Of a stretch of 64,000 bases of DNA, positions 41,448-50,735 are shown one piece after another. Source of the stretch: Candidatus Pantoea varia (GTDB lineage: Bacteria; Pseudomonadota; Gammaproteobacteria; Enterobacterales; Enterobacteriaceae); contig NZ_FOVG01000001.1 of NCBI RefSeq assembly GCF_900115075.1, positions 558,001-622,000 of the forward strand. Reading direction: 5' to 3'. Each line of letters starts with the position of its first letter. The stretch's first letter is position 1. Position numbers and translations under genes: made by a program. Under the pieces are notes generated by a model. That model worked only from the letters and a program-made list of their open reading frames with translations. It had not been told where the DNA came from and did no database searches.

Positions 41448-42875
41448 TCAGGAAACCAGCTCCTGCGCATAAAGATAGAGTGCTTTCAGCTGCCCAACCT
41501 TTTCTGCATCTGATTCGTGCAGATTGGCCAGTCCCTCCAGATCCTGCATAAACGCCTGCACCCGCTCAGCGTTTAGCACTTCACGGCGATGCTGCAACCA
41601 GCGTTGCTGTTCGGCATCATCCAGCGTGCCGGGGAAGTTACGCGCCCGATAGCGGAACAGCAGTTTTGCCACACGCTCACTTTCAAAGCTCAGGTCCAGC
41701 GCAGGCAGGTTGGCGGGCGCGGTCTGACGAATGATATTCATCCCGGCGCGGTCGGCATCACTGAAGAAGCCATCGTAGAGTTGCGTATCCACATCATCCG
41801 ATGGCGTAAACGGCTCCGCTTCGGCAAACAGCGTAACCAGTTTTTCCCGCACATCGGGCTGCTGACGCAGCAGCGCCAGGTTCGCCAGACAGTGCTGACG
41901 GTCAATGCCCAGCCGGGCCGCATCTTCCGGGCGCAGCGTACTGGCAGGGGCCAGCACCGGACACTTATTGATATGCACCAGTTTAACCGGTACCGGTGGC
42001 AGATCGCCGAGATCGTTTTTCGGTGTGTAAAGACGCTCACGCAGCGTGTCGGCATCCAGTTGCAGCAGGGGCGAAATATCGCCCGCCAGATCGACCACGA
42101 TCAGCGCATTGCGGTTATCGGGATGCCACGCAAGCGGTACGATCCAGCTGGTGTTACCGCGTGCAGCGCCGAACATGCCGGAGACATGGACCAGCGGTTT
42201 CATCTGCGGGATGTCGATCAGGTTCATCAGCTTGTTTTTGTTACGATGGGTAAACAAAAACTCAAACAGTTTCGGCTGCTTCTCTTTGACCAGTTTCGCC
42301 ATCGCCAGCGTGGCGTAAACATCGGACATTGCATCGTGCGCATTTTCATGGGACACGCCGTTCGCTTTGGTCAGATGCTCCAGCCGGAAGCTGGGAAAGC
42401 CTTCTTCATTTTCCGGCCAGTTGATCCCTTCGGGCCGCAACGCATAGCAGGCACGCATCACGTCGAGCAGGTCCCAGCGTGAGTTGCCGTGTTGCCAGGC
42501 CCAGCCATAGGGATCGTAAAAGTTGCGATAGAAGATATTGCGCGTCACTTCATCATCGAAACGCACGTTGTTGTAGCCCACCACACAGGTTTGCTCTTTG
42601 GTGAACAGCGTATGGATCCGTTCAGCGAACTCTGCTTCGATCACGCCGCGACTCATCGCTATCTGCGGGGTAATGCCGGTAATCATCACCGCTTCGGGCT
42701 GTGGCAAATAGTCATCAGGCGGACGGCAGTAGAACACTTCGGGTTCGCCGACCGGATTAAACTCACTGTCGGTGCGCAGGCCAGCAAACTGGGCTGGCCG
42801 ATCACGAGAGGGGCTGGTGCCGAAGGTCTCGTAATCGTGAAAGAGAAAAGTGGGCTGTACGCGGTCGTTATTCAA
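41448..42875 (-). CDS. sbcB: Exodeoxyribonuclease I
   Basis: DnaQ-fold 3'-5' single-strand DNA exonuclease of 475 residues. FLFHDYETFGTSPSRDRPAQ gives the first catalytic Asp/Glu, GYNNVRFDDEVTRNIFYRNF the second Asp, and ENAHDAMSDVYAT the final H and D. The C-terminal SH3-like and helical domains are intact. The start is TTG: the only ATG nearby (plus 42884-42886) is out of frame and opens a four-codon frame that overlaps this TTG. Same neighbour order as E. coli. Confidence 0.95.
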   Translation of the reverse strand: MNNDRVQPTFLFHDYETFGTSPSRDRPAQFAGLRTDSEFNPVGEPEVFYCRPPDDYLPQPEAVMITGITPQIAMSRGVIEAEFAERIHTLFTKEQTCVVGYNNVRFDDEVTRNIFYRNFYDPYGWAWQHGNSRWDLLDVMRACYALRPEGINWPENEEGFPSFRLEHLTKANGVSHENAHDAMSDVYATLAMAKLVKEKQPKLFEFLFTHRNKNKLMNLIDIPQMKPLVHVSGMFGAARGNTSWIVPLAWHPDNRNALIVVDLAGDISPLLQLDADTLRERLYTPKNDLGDLPPVPVKLVHINKCPVLAPASTLRPEDAARLGIDRQHCLANLALLRQQPDVREKLVTLFAEAEPFTPSDDVDTQLYDGFFSDADRAGMNIIRQTAPANLPALDLSFESERVAKLLFRYRARNFPGTLDDAEQQRWLQHRREVLNAERVQAFMQDLEGLANLHESDAEKVGQLKALYLYAQELVS

Positions 42876-43455
42876 ATTTCATATCCGTTCATTGCGTTCA
42901 CTGACTTTATGAACAGAAAGCGAGTCACCGGCTTTCTGTTCGCTCTGAATCTCTCTGCGCGCAGGCAGAATTTAGCTCTGATCATTATGTCTGATGCGCA
43001 CTGACGGCGGGTTCAGCCGTACAGAGCCATGATAGCGGCTCCGGGCAGCGTCTGACGCCATCCCTGTATGGTAAACCATATTCCGGCACGTCTGAAGTTA
43101 AGGGTTGAAGCAGCCTGAAGTCTGTTTTTGCCGCAAGGCCGCAACGACGGCATCCTCAGACGCATAAACCCATATTGCTGGCGCCTGTACACGTTCCGAA
43201 ACCGGAAGCCGTGACGCATTTATTCAATGTCTGGGCTGACCACTCCCGGGCTATTTCACAGGACCAGACCGGCATCTTATTTTCCCTGATGATGACAGCT
43301 GACGACGGTAAGCCGACAACTACGCTCATCTGAGACCCGCCCGGTTCATACTTTTTTTCAATTTATTCAAACCTTCACAACGCTTTTGCCGTAAAACGTG
43401 CGGCTGTTTCCGTTTCGTTTCTAGAAATTTTCTCTCCCGTGCAATTAAGGATGAA
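42876..43455. other. Non-coding gap between sbcB and dacD
   Basis: About 580 bases with no convincing gene; short frames on both strands look like chance. It contains a perfect hairpin at 42911-42941 and an AT-rich stretch before dacD (about 43345-43440) that probably holds the dacD promoter. Confidence 0.6.
42911..42941. repeat. Perfect hairpin upstream of sbcB
   Basis: GAACAGAAAGC (42911-42921) and GCTTTCTGTTC (42931-42941) are 11-bp perfect arms around a 9-base loop, 36 bases before the sbcB TTG. No T-run follows on either strand. It may shape the sbcB leader or be a protein-binding site. Confidence 0.55.
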
Positions 43456-44622
43456 GTGTTGAAAAGGCGTCTGCTGTTCACCGTTACCGTTACTGTTTTC
43501 TGGGCCTCGCTGGCACAGGCTGATGCGATCCCCTTTCCTGTGACGCCTCCGGCGATTGATGCCGCTTCCTGGGTGCTGATGGATGCCACCACCGGGCAGG
43601 TGCTGACGGCGGGCAATCCCGATGAACGCCGCAACCCCGCAAGTCTGACCAAACTGATGACCGGTTATGTGGTCGATCGCGCCATCGATCAGAAAAAAAT
43701 CAGCCGCGACGACATGGTCACGGTCGGAAAAGATGCCTGGGGGGCAGGTAATCCGGTGTTCAAAGGCTCCTCGCTGATGTTTCTGAAGCCAGGTGATAAG
43801 CTGAGCGTCCGGGATTTAAGTCGCGGCGTCATCATCGATTCCGGTAACGACGCCTGCGTTGCGCTGGCTGATTATGTGGCGGGCAGCGAAGCGAACTTCG
43901 TCGGCATGATGAATCACTACGTTGAGAAACTCGGCCTGCAGAACACCCATTTTGAAACCGTGCATGGTCTGGATGCGCCGGGTCAGTTCTCCAGCGCGCT
44001 GGATATGGCGAAGCTGTCACGCGCCATTATTGATGGTGAGCCTGACTTTTATGCCATGTACAGTGAAAAGACCCTGACCTGGAACGGCATCACTCAGAAC
44101 AATCGCAATGGTCTGCTGTGGGACAATAATCTCCACGTTGATGGGCTGAAAACCGGTCACACTGAGACCGCAGGCTTCAACATCATCGCCTCGAATGTGG
44201 TGGGCAAACACCGCCTGATCGCCGTCGTCATGGGCGGTAAAAGCTCGAAAGGCCGTGAAGAGCAGGCGCGTAAACTGCTGGTCTGGGGCCAGAACACCTT
44301 TGACACCGTTCAGCTGTTCCATGCCGGTAAGAAGATTGGTACCGAAAACGTCTGGTACGGTAATCCTCATCAGGTCGATGTCGGAACCGCAGAAGATGTT
44401 TATCTGTCGCTGCCGCGGAGTGAAGTGCAGAACGTGAAGGCGAAGTACATCATCGATCGCAAAGATCTGGAAGCGCCGCTGAAAGCCAACGAAGTGATTG
44501 GTGAAATACAGGTGATGGATAAAGATCAGCAGATTGCTCACTATCCACTGGTGGCGCTGGGTGCGGTTGAACCGGCTGGTGTCATTACCCGCCTGACGGA
44601 TTATCTCAAGCAGAAGTTCTGA
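43456..44622 (+). CDS. dacD: D-alanyl-D-alanine carboxypeptidase (PBP6b)
   Basis: Low-molecular-weight penicillin-binding protein of 388 residues. A signal peptide ends near ASLAQADA. PASLTKLMT gives the catalytic Ser-x-x-Lys, DSGNDACV gives the SxN-type motif, and VDGLKTGHT gives KTG. The C-terminal beta domain and amphipathic anchor (RLTDYLKQKF) are present. The start is GTG 43456 followed at once by TTG, after AAGGATGAA; MKRR from TTG 43459 matches the E. coli N-terminus. Confidence 0.94.
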   Translation: MLKRRLLFTVTVTVFWASLAQADAIPFPVTPPAIDAASWVLMDATTGQVLTAGNPDERRNPASLTKLMTGYVVDRAIDQKKISRDDMVTVGKDAWGAGNPVFKGSSLMFLKPGDKLSVRDLSRGVIIDSGNDACVALADYVAGSEANFVGMMNHYVEKLGLQNTHFETVHGLDAPGQFSSALDMAKLSRAIIDGEPDFYAMYSEKTLTWNGITQNNRNGLLWDNNLHVDGLKTGHTETAGFNIIASNVVGKHRLIAVVMGGKSSKGREEQARKLLVWGQNTFDTVQLFHAGKKIGTENVWYGNPHQVDVGTAEDVYLSLPRSEVQNVKAKYIIDRKDLEAPLKANEVIGEIQVMDKDQQIAHYPLVALGAVEPAGVITRLTDYLKQKF

Positions 44623-44641
44623 TTAGCCATTTGTCAGCACT

Positions 44642-44672
44642 AAAACGGGTAGCCTGCGGGCTGCCCGTTTTC
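44642..44672 (+). terminator. Terminator after dacD
   Basis: AAAACGGGTAGCC pairs with GGGCTGCCCGTTTT-side bases around TGC, with one mismatch at the central T/G position. T-rich sequence follows. It sits 20 bases after the dacD stop. Confidence 0.85.
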
Positions 44673-44874
44673 ACATTGATGTCCTGTGACTGCGTCTCGA
44701 TAAAAGTTACAGAGCCGTAGCCAGTTGTTTTTAACTTGCGGGCAGGTATGTGAGACGGATGTTGATAATTGTAAGCGGACGTCAAAACGGTTTGAAATAT
44801 CCCGCCCGCGCTAAGCCTGAGCCGCGTTCAGGGTTAAGATAGCCTCATTATGTTCCCGCAACCGGAAAGTCACT

Positions 44875-45933
44875 TTGCGTCCTGATAAGCCCATATCGAA
44901 ACTTGAGTTCTGGTTTTATCGCCATTACCGCTCCGTCCACGGCGTGCGCATCGCCATCGCCTTTATACTCTGCTTTATCTTTGTCCGGGCGACCGATATC
45001 CCGGAAGGCACCTGGCCGCTGATTACGCTGGTGGTGGTGATGGGGCCGATCTCCACCTGGGGGAATGTCTTTCCGCGCGCGCTGCAACGCATCAGCGGCA
45101 CGGTGGCGGGATCAATTTCCGGTCTGATTGCCCTGAAGCTGGAGTTGATCTCGATGCCGATAATGCTGGTCTGGTGCGGCATCATCATGGTGATCAGCGG
45201 TTACCTGACGCTGGGCAAACATCCCTACATGGCGCTGTTGATCGGGATTACGCTGAGTGTCGTGGTGGGTGCGCCAACCGGCGATTTCACCATGGCACTG
45301 TGGCGCGGTGGTGATGTGATTCTGGGATCGCTGATGGCGCTGCTGTTTACCGCGATCTGGGCGCAGCGCGCGTATACCCACTGGCGCATTCAGCTCTCTG
45401 ACGCGCTGGCGGAAATGGCGAAGATCTATCACGCCGGTTTCTCGCCCAACCTGGTTGAAAAGCCGCGTCTCAACAAGCCGCTGAGCAAATTGCTGAGCAG
45501 CGTGATTAAGATGCGTGCGCTGCTGGAGCCGTCGAGCAAAGAGACGCGCATCCCGAAGTCGGTGCTTGAAGCCATTCAGACCATTAACCGTAATATGGTT
45601 AACACTATTGAGATGCAGATTAATGCCTGGTGGGCATCGCGTGAAAGCCATCTGATTATGCTTAACGCGCCCGCACTTCGCCGCACCCAGCAGATGACCG
45701 AGAACACGCTGCGGGCGCTGTCGGTGATGGCGATTGAGGGCGAAACGGAAGAGGTGATCGCCAACAGCCATGAGCTGACCGAAATCAGCGGCGAACTCCG
45801 GCGGCTGATCGCCGACGCGGGCAGCGATGGTCTGGAAGAGACGCCCATCTACGGCTACGTCTGGCTGACGCTGGAACTGGCGAAACAGCTGGAGCGGATG
45901 ACCGATCTGATGCGAATGGCGCTGCGCAAATAA
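44875..45933 (+). CDS. yeeA: FUSC-family membrane protein YeeA
   Basis: A 352-residue inner-membrane protein with about six N-terminal helices and a cytoplasmic helical C-terminal half. WPLITLVVVMGPISTWGNV, GDVILGSLMALLFT, SKETRIPKS and PIYGYVWLTLE match E. coli YeeA. FUSC proteins resemble aromatic-acid efflux components; the function of YeeA is not established. It starts at TTG: MRPDK matches the E. coli MRADK start and GGAAAG lies upstream. Confidence 0.9.
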   Translation: MRPDKPISKLEFWFYRHYRSVHGVRIAIAFILCFIFVRATDIPEGTWPLITLVVVMGPISTWGNVFPRALQRISGTVAGSISGLIALKLELISMPIMLVWCGIIMVISGYLTLGKHPYMALLIGITLSVVVGAPTGDFTMALWRGGDVILGSLMALLFTAIWAQRAYTHWRIQLSDALAEMAKIYHAGFSPNLVEKPRLNKPLSKLLSSVIKMRALLEPSSKETRIPKSVLEAIQTINRNMVNTIEMQINAWWASRESHLIMLNAPALRRTQQMTENTLRALSVMAIEGETEEVIANSHELTEISGELRRLIADAGSDGLEETPIYGYVWLTLELAKQLERMTDLMRMALRK

Positions 45934-46093
45934 TCACCTCAGACAATGACTTAATGTGAAACCGGGTTTCTTTGCGCTAAGATAAGAGCCAGTCTGAATT
46001 TAGCTGTGAAAATTGCTTACCTGGCGGGCTAGCCGCTAAGCTGATCGTTTTGACTCTCTCCCTGCGTCAGCAGGCTCAAAGAAAGGTGCCATC

Positions 46094-46420
46094 ATGGAAA
46101 ATGCCAAGCAGTCATTTCAGGACGTACTGGAGTTCGTGCGTATGTTCCGCCGCAAAAACAAACTGCAGCGTGAAATCGTCGACAACGAGAAGAAAATTCG
46201 CGACAACCAGAAGCGCGTTCTGCTGCTCGACAACCTGAGCGAATATATCAAACCGGGCATGAGCGTTGAGGCTATTCAGGAAATCATCGCCAGCATGCGT
46301 GTGGATTATGAAGATCGCGTGGATGAGTACATCATCAAAAACGCCGACCTGTCTAAAGAGCGTCGCGAGCTGTCTAAAAAGATCAAAGCGATGGGTGTGG
46401 GCGAACACCCGAAAGCCTAA
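46094..46420 (+). CDS. yeeX: DUF496 protein YeeX
   Basis: A 108-residue, charged, helical protein very close to E. coli Yee[41 protein letters not shown] and [20 protein letters not shown]. The charge pattern suggests coiled coil. Its molecular role is not established as far as I know. AAAGGTG precedes the ATG and an intrinsic terminator follows. Confidence 0.94.
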   Translation: MENAKQSFQDVLEFVRMFRRKNKLQREIVDNEKKIRDNQKRVLLLDNLSEYIKPGMSVEAIQEIIASMRVDYEDRVDEYIIKNADLSKERRELSKKIKAMGVGEHPKA

Positions 46421-46461
46421 GGGCATATAGCCGAGCGCTAACGCGACTTACCTCCTATGCG

Positions 46462-46496
46462 AACCCGCTTCCACTCTGGTGGAGCGGGTTTTTTAT
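46462..46496 (+). terminator. Terminator after yeeX
   Basis: AACCCGCTTCCAC pairs with GTGGAGCGGGTT (one bulged base), followed by TTTTTT. It lies between convergent yeeX and the LacI-like gene. Confidence 0.9.
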
Positions 46497-46515
46497 TGCC
46501 CGCGCCAGTGCGGTC

Positions 46516-47577
46516 TTATTTGCCCGCCAGTCTGCGGGCAATCCCCTGTAATTGCTGTGACAGCGCCACTAAATCGACCTGCTTATCAGCGGGTGGGGCG
46601 GTGGTCTCGCGGATCACCAGCGTGGTTTCCAGCGCGCTGTGTGAAGCTTCTTCACCCTGAAGCCTGGCCAGCATCCGCTCGACGCTCTGTGCGCCAAGAA
46701 AGTGCAAATCCTGCCGCACCGTGGTCAGCGGCGGCTGATACCACGCGCTCTCGGCGGTATCGTCATAACCAATCACCGATATCTCACCAGGAATCGCCAC
46801 GCCATACTGATGCAGCGCCCGCATCGCCCCCAGCGCCATCTGATCGTTCGCCACCAGCAGCGCCTGCGGCAGGTCGTCGGGCAACTGCGCCATCAGCGCC
46901 TGGTAACCCGACTGCGCGCTCCAGTCGCCGCGCAGTGAACAGTGCGGCGTTAACTGATGATCGACCAGCGCCTGACGCCATGCGTTTTCACGCTGGCGGG
47001 CTGACACCGAGCGCTGCGGCCCGTTTAACAGGCCAATCTGACGATGGCCCAGCGCCACCAGATGTTCCACGGCGGCACGCGCGCCAGACTCATTCGGGTA
47101 CTGACACTGCGCCACCGCGGCCTGAGGCTCGACATCCAGAAACAGCACTGGCTTGCTGCCACACAGCAACTGGATCTGTTGCGCCTCATCCGCATCCAGC
47201 GGGAGGTTAATCAGCAGCCCGTCGACCCGTTGTGCCAGCAGTTCATTGACGGTAGCGGCCGCATCGTCACCACTGTCCATGGCAATCACCAGATGATAAC
47301 CCGCCCTCGCAGCACGCTGCTGAATCGACGAGGCGATCTGCGCGGGTGCCATCAGCGCCAGATCGCTGGTAGCGAGACCCAGCGTGCGCGTCGCCTTACC
47401 CGCCAGCTGCTGCGCCACACGGTTAGGCACATAATTGAGCTGCAGCATCGCCGCCTCAACCCTTTCCCGCGTACGGGCAGACACCTGTTCAGAACGATTT
47501 AAAACACGTGAAACGGTTTGATATGAGACGCCGGCCAGTTGAGCGACATCATCGAGGGTCACGGAGCGGGAAGTCAT
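46516..47577 (-). CDS. LacI-like transcriptional repressor
   Basis: A 353-residue LacI/GalR regulator unusually close to LacI itself. VTLDDVAQLAGVSYQTVSRV keeps the recognition-helix YQ residues of LacI, then SARTRERVEAAMLQLNYVPN and RVAQQLAGK (hinge). The core has LFLDV, GDWSAQSGYQALM, ANDQMALGAMRA and GYDDTAESAWYQPPLTTVRQD. A leucine-rich C-terminal tail could support tetramers. ATG 47577 has GGAG upstream. No lacZ or lacY is next to it, so its target is elsewhere. Confidence 0.9.
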   Translation of the reverse strand: MTSRSVTLDDVAQLAGVSYQTVSRVLNRSEQVSARTRERVEAAMLQLNYVPNRVAQQLAGKATRTLGLATSDLALMAPAQIASSIQQRAARAGYHLVIAMDSGDDAAATVNELLAQRVDGLLINLPLDADEAQQIQLLCGSKPVLFLDVEPQAAVAQCQYPNESGARAAVEHLVALGHRQIGLLNGPQRSVSARQRENAWRQALVDHQLTPHCSLRGDWSAQSGYQALMAQLPDDLPQALLVANDQMALGAMRALHQYGVAIPGEISVIGYDDTAESAWYQPPLTTVRQDLHFLGAQSVERMLARLQGEEASHSALETTLVIRETTAPPADKQVDLVALSQQLQGIARRLAGK

Positions 47578-47703
47578 TGAACTCTCCAAAATATGAAGCG
47601 ACGAGTGTAGCAAATTTTCCTGCTGCGCTGCTGCTGCCGACCACACTTTCACCGCCACGCTGCCGGGGCCATTGCCGCACCCGGTCAGCGCAGTCGGCCG
47701 TTA

Positions 47704-48618
47704 TTAACGCTGTTGCAGATAGACCTGCAGATTCACATCCACTGCGTTCAGCAGCGGCGTAGCGAGGCCATTTCGTTTCGCCCGCAGCAGCAAATCGCCT
47801 ATCACCTGATCAGCTTCGATAGCAAAGCCCTGGGTGAGATCGCGGTACATGGAGGAGGTCATTGGCGTCGCCGGATTGTTTAATAGCTCAAAAATGCGGG
47901 CGGTGACCGCCGGGCGCGGCTGATAGCCTTCGGCAGTGATGACGGACAGAATCTCCGCAAAAATTCCCTGTAACAGCGCTTCGCCGCCGCGCGAGGTGAG
48001 GATCTGCTGGGTGTTGCCACGCGCCAGACAGCAGACTGCGCCGAGGGTACTCAGCAGCAGCCACTTTTCCCACAGCTCATCCATGATGTTATCGCTGAAC
48101 AGGGTATCAACCTGACAGTCGCGCAGTGCCGCATCAACCCGCTGCAGCCGCGCGTCGTTGTTACCGTCCAGCGCACCGTATAAGAGCTGATGCAGCGGCG
48201 TCATCTGGATCACTTCGCCATTGTCGCCCAGGGTGGCGTTGATTTTGCACAGGCCGCCAATCACTTTATCTTCGCCGAAACGCTGTTGCAGCGTCGCGAT
48301 GTGCCGCATTCCGTTGAGAATCGGCATGATTAGCGTGTCCGGGCCGACCGCAGGCGCAATGTCATCCATCACCTGATCAAGTGCAAAGCTCTTCACCGTC
48401 ACGATGATCAGATCATAGTGGCCCGTCAGCGTGCTCGCCTGGGTCAGCTGCGGCTGTAACTTTTCCGTGCCTTTTGGCGTCTGCAACACCAGACCATGAG
48501 CCTGCAGCTGCTGATAACGCCGCTCACGGACCAGAAAAGTCACGTCCTGACCCGCCTGAGCCAGTCGTGCACCAAAATATCCGCCAGTCGCGCCGGCACC
48601 TGCCATCAGAATGCGCAT
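47704..48618 (-). CDS. Ketopantoate reductase family protein (PanE paralogue)
   Basis: A 304-residue NADP-dependent oxidoreductase. The N-terminal GAGATGGYFGARLAQAG motif is the dinucleotide fold, VTVKSFALDQVM is the family block with the catalytic Lys, and ELWEKWLLLSTLGAVCCL is the C-terminal signature. It may reduce 2-dehydropantoate or another 2-keto acid; a separate panE is expected elsewhere in enterobacteria. It is not clearly in an operon: the next gene lies 180 bases upstream. Confidence 0.82.
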   Translation of the reverse strand: MRILMAGAGATGGYFGARLAQAGQDVTFLVRERRYQQLQAHGLVLQTPKGTEKLQPQLTQASTLTGHYDLIIVTVKSFALDQVMDDIAPAVGPDTLIMPILNGMRHIATLQQRFGEDKVIGGLCKINATLGDNGEVIQMTPLHQLLYGALDGNNDARLQRVDAALRDCQVDTLFSDNIMDELWEKWLLLSTLGAVCCLARGNTQQILTSRGGEALLQGIFAEILSVITAEGYQPRPAVTARIFELLNNPATPMTSSMYRDLTQGFAIEADQVIGDLLLRAKRNGLATPLLNAVDVNLQVYLQQR

Positions 48619-48798
48619 CCCACTCTCCCTCTGCTGAAAACCTCTACATTAAAACGCCGTGACCGGGCTTACCAGCCTTAGGCTCGGTTGAAGCGCATCA
48701 GGGAGCATGAAATAGCAGGCCGGGAAAGCGTGAGCAGGGCGTTGATGATGCTGAGAAAGCCGATTTTCCTGTTCAGAGGACCGAAAGAGTGTGGGACA

Positions 48799-49572
48799 TT
48801 ACAGACGGGTGACGCCCAGCGCGGCGGCCTGCTGTTCCCACGCCAGAACGCCCTGATAATCGTCCCGCTGTACCGGGCTGAATCCGCCGATCAGGTTGTC
48901 GTCGCAAACGGCGCGAAAAGTGGATTTACTCACCAGCTGATGCAGCCCCGTGCGTAACGTCGCAAGCCGGGTCTCTGACGTTGAGGCTGCCGTGATCAGC
49001 GGTAATCCGGGTGCGGCTGGCGTCTCACCGATAATATGCAGGCCGCGCAGTTCTTCAGGCGCATAACGCATCAGCAGCGCCCAGCTGACGCAGTCGATCG
49101 CCGCAATATCCGCCTGTGAAGCACGCAGTGCCGCCAGCGACTGACGGTGGCCACCGCTCAGCAACAGCGCCGAAAACGTCACGCCCTGAAGCGCCGCTAC
49201 CCGGCGCAGCGCGTTATAGCCAGAGTGAGAGTCCAGGCTGTTAGCCACGGCCCGCTGACCGTTAAAATCGGCGAGCGTTGCCTGTTTATCCCGCGCCACC
49301 AGCCAGCTGCGATAGTCACGACCAATGCAGCCCGGTGCCCGATAGTGAAATGCGCCGACCAGTTGCACTGCCGGCAACTGACTAACCAGCGGATAGCCGC
49401 AGGTCTGGCTCAGCAGCAATCGGTCATCCTGCCAGTGTGCCAGCAAATCGTCAGGCCAGATCGGCTGCGCGGCTATGCCGTGCTGCGCCAGCAGGGCAAC
49501 CATTGCCTGCATCAGCGCCTGTGTAGCAGGCGGATGAATCGCATACATCGGCAAGGCGAGCAGGTCATTCAT
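48799..49572 (-). CDS. PhnD/SsuA-type substrate-binding-fold protein, apparently without signal peptide
   Basis: A 257-residue protein with the two-lobed periplasmic-binding fold of the PhnD/transferrin-like type: RSWLVARDKQATLADFNGQR, DSHSGYNALR, AALRASQADIAAIDCVSWAL. The N-terminus from ATG 49572 (MNDLLALPMYAIHPP) does not look like a secretion signal. It overlaps the desaturase gene by 8 bases, so they are co-translated. No ABC permease is nearby, so it may be a cytoplasmic ligand-binding protein. The ligand is unknown. Confidence 0.75.
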   Translation of the reverse strand: MNDLLALPMYAIHPPATQALMQAMVALLAQHGIAAQPIWPDDLLAHWQDDRLLLSQTCGYPLVSQLPAVQLVGAFHYRAPGCIGRDYRSWLVARDKQATLADFNGQRAVANSLDSHSGYNALRRVAALQGVTFSALLLSGGHRQSLAALRASQADIAAIDCVSWALLMRYAPEELRGLHIIGETPAAPGLPLITAASTSETRLATLRTGLHQLVSKSTFRAVCDDNLIGGFSPVQRDDYQGVLAWEQQAAALGVTRL

Positions 49573-50527
49573 GCGTTTTCTCCGCTGATCGTCCCGGATG
49601 GGCATTGACCCCGACCGGTCTGGCCCAGAACTGCCGCAGCCAGACCCGATAGCCCGCCACGCGAAAGCCATGATTGCGATGGTAGTAATGATCGCGGTCG
49701 CGCAGATAGAGGCGGCGCAGGCCATACCAGGGGACGCCGGGGAGATCGTGATGCACTGAATGGTAGTTCAGATTCAGGAATAGCATGCGCCACGGCCACG
49801 ACGCTTCATTATTCACCGACCGTGCCAGCGGATCGTCCGCCGCACGATGCTCATAGAAGGATCGCACTTTGGTCAGCGCCAGCGCCGGGTAACTGACCGC
49901 CAGCAGATACCACAGCGGTGGAAATCCCTGCCGCGCCATCCAGAAAAACAGCAGTGCCAGCAGCGTCCCGTGCAGCAGCCACATCGCAATCGCGGATCGA
50001 TCGCCACGGCGCAGTACCTGCAACATTCCGCCCAGGGTTGCCACCACATCCAGCAGCGGGCCGATCAGCAATCGCCCCGGAAAAGTGTTACGCAGATGAA
50101 CCAGGTGCTGCTGCCAGCGCGGTAACGTCGCCCAGCGAGCAGCGGAGAGGTAGTAGGTTTCCGGATCCTCATCCGGTTCGGTCAGGGTGTGATTACGATG
50201 ATGAGCCAGATGAGAATCGCGATAGAGTCCATAGGGATACCAGACCGCCAGCGGCAGGATGCCAAATAGCTGATTCACCCGCGGCCAGCGCGTGGGATGG
50301 CCATGGATCAGCTCATGCTGCAGCGACATATACCAGCTCGTGAAGACGATCAGCAGCAGAGTGGCGGCCAGCCGCCCCAGCGTCTGCACGTTCAGCATCA
50401 CCGAAAACCAGCCGCCATAGATCGCACCCATTAGCAGCCAGGTCGGCAGTTCGCTGCGCCAGAGCCAGCTGCGCGCGCGCGCTTTAAGCCAGGCGCGCTG
50501 CTGTAAAGAGAGATAACCGGTGTGCAT
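49565..50527 (-). CDS. Membrane fatty acid desaturase
   Basis: A 320-residue di-iron membrane desaturase or hydroxylase. The three His boxes are HELIHGH, HLAHHRNH and HSVHHD, and hydrophobic helices lie between them. DPETYY and LNLNYHSVHHDLPGVPW are typical of bacterial members acting on acyl or carotenoid-like substrates. It is the first gene of a two-gene operon with the PhnD-like protein. The substrate cannot be inferred. Confidence 0.85.
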   Translation of the reverse strand: MHTGYLSLQQRAWLKARARSWLWRSELPTWLLMGAIYGGWFSVMLNVQTLGRLAATLLLIVFTSWYMSLQHELIHGHPTRWPRVNQLFGILPLAVWYPYGLYRDSHLAHHRNHTLTEPDEDPETYYLSAARWATLPRWQQHLVHLRNTFPGRLLIGPLLDVVATLGGMLQVLRRGDRSAIAMWLLHGTLLALLFFWMARQGFPPLWYLLAVSYPALALTKVRSFYEHRAADDPLARSVNNEASWPWRMLFLNLNYHSVHHDLPGVPWYGLRRLYLRDRDHYYHRNHGFRVAGYRVWLRQFWARPVGVNAHPGRSAEKTHE

Positions 50528-50735
50528 GATTCACCTGACAGCGAAAGCGGGAATCTGAACAGTGAAAGAAAGGGCAGGCAAAGGCAAAGTGGATAATCTG
50601 CTTAGCTATGTCGAAATTCCTGAATATGGCGCTGAAAGATATTGACTATCAGTGGCGGCTCCAGGGGCGTAACCTTTCTCTATCAAAAATCGCCTTGCAT
50701 CCACGGGCGTTTACCGCCTGTCAGGAGAAATACAG

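Noticed and set aside
43013..43219. Minus-strand frame of 68 codons between sbcB and dacD
   Set aside because: Very rich in Arg with no recognisable motif, no ribosome site and no partner gene; it looks like a chance frame.
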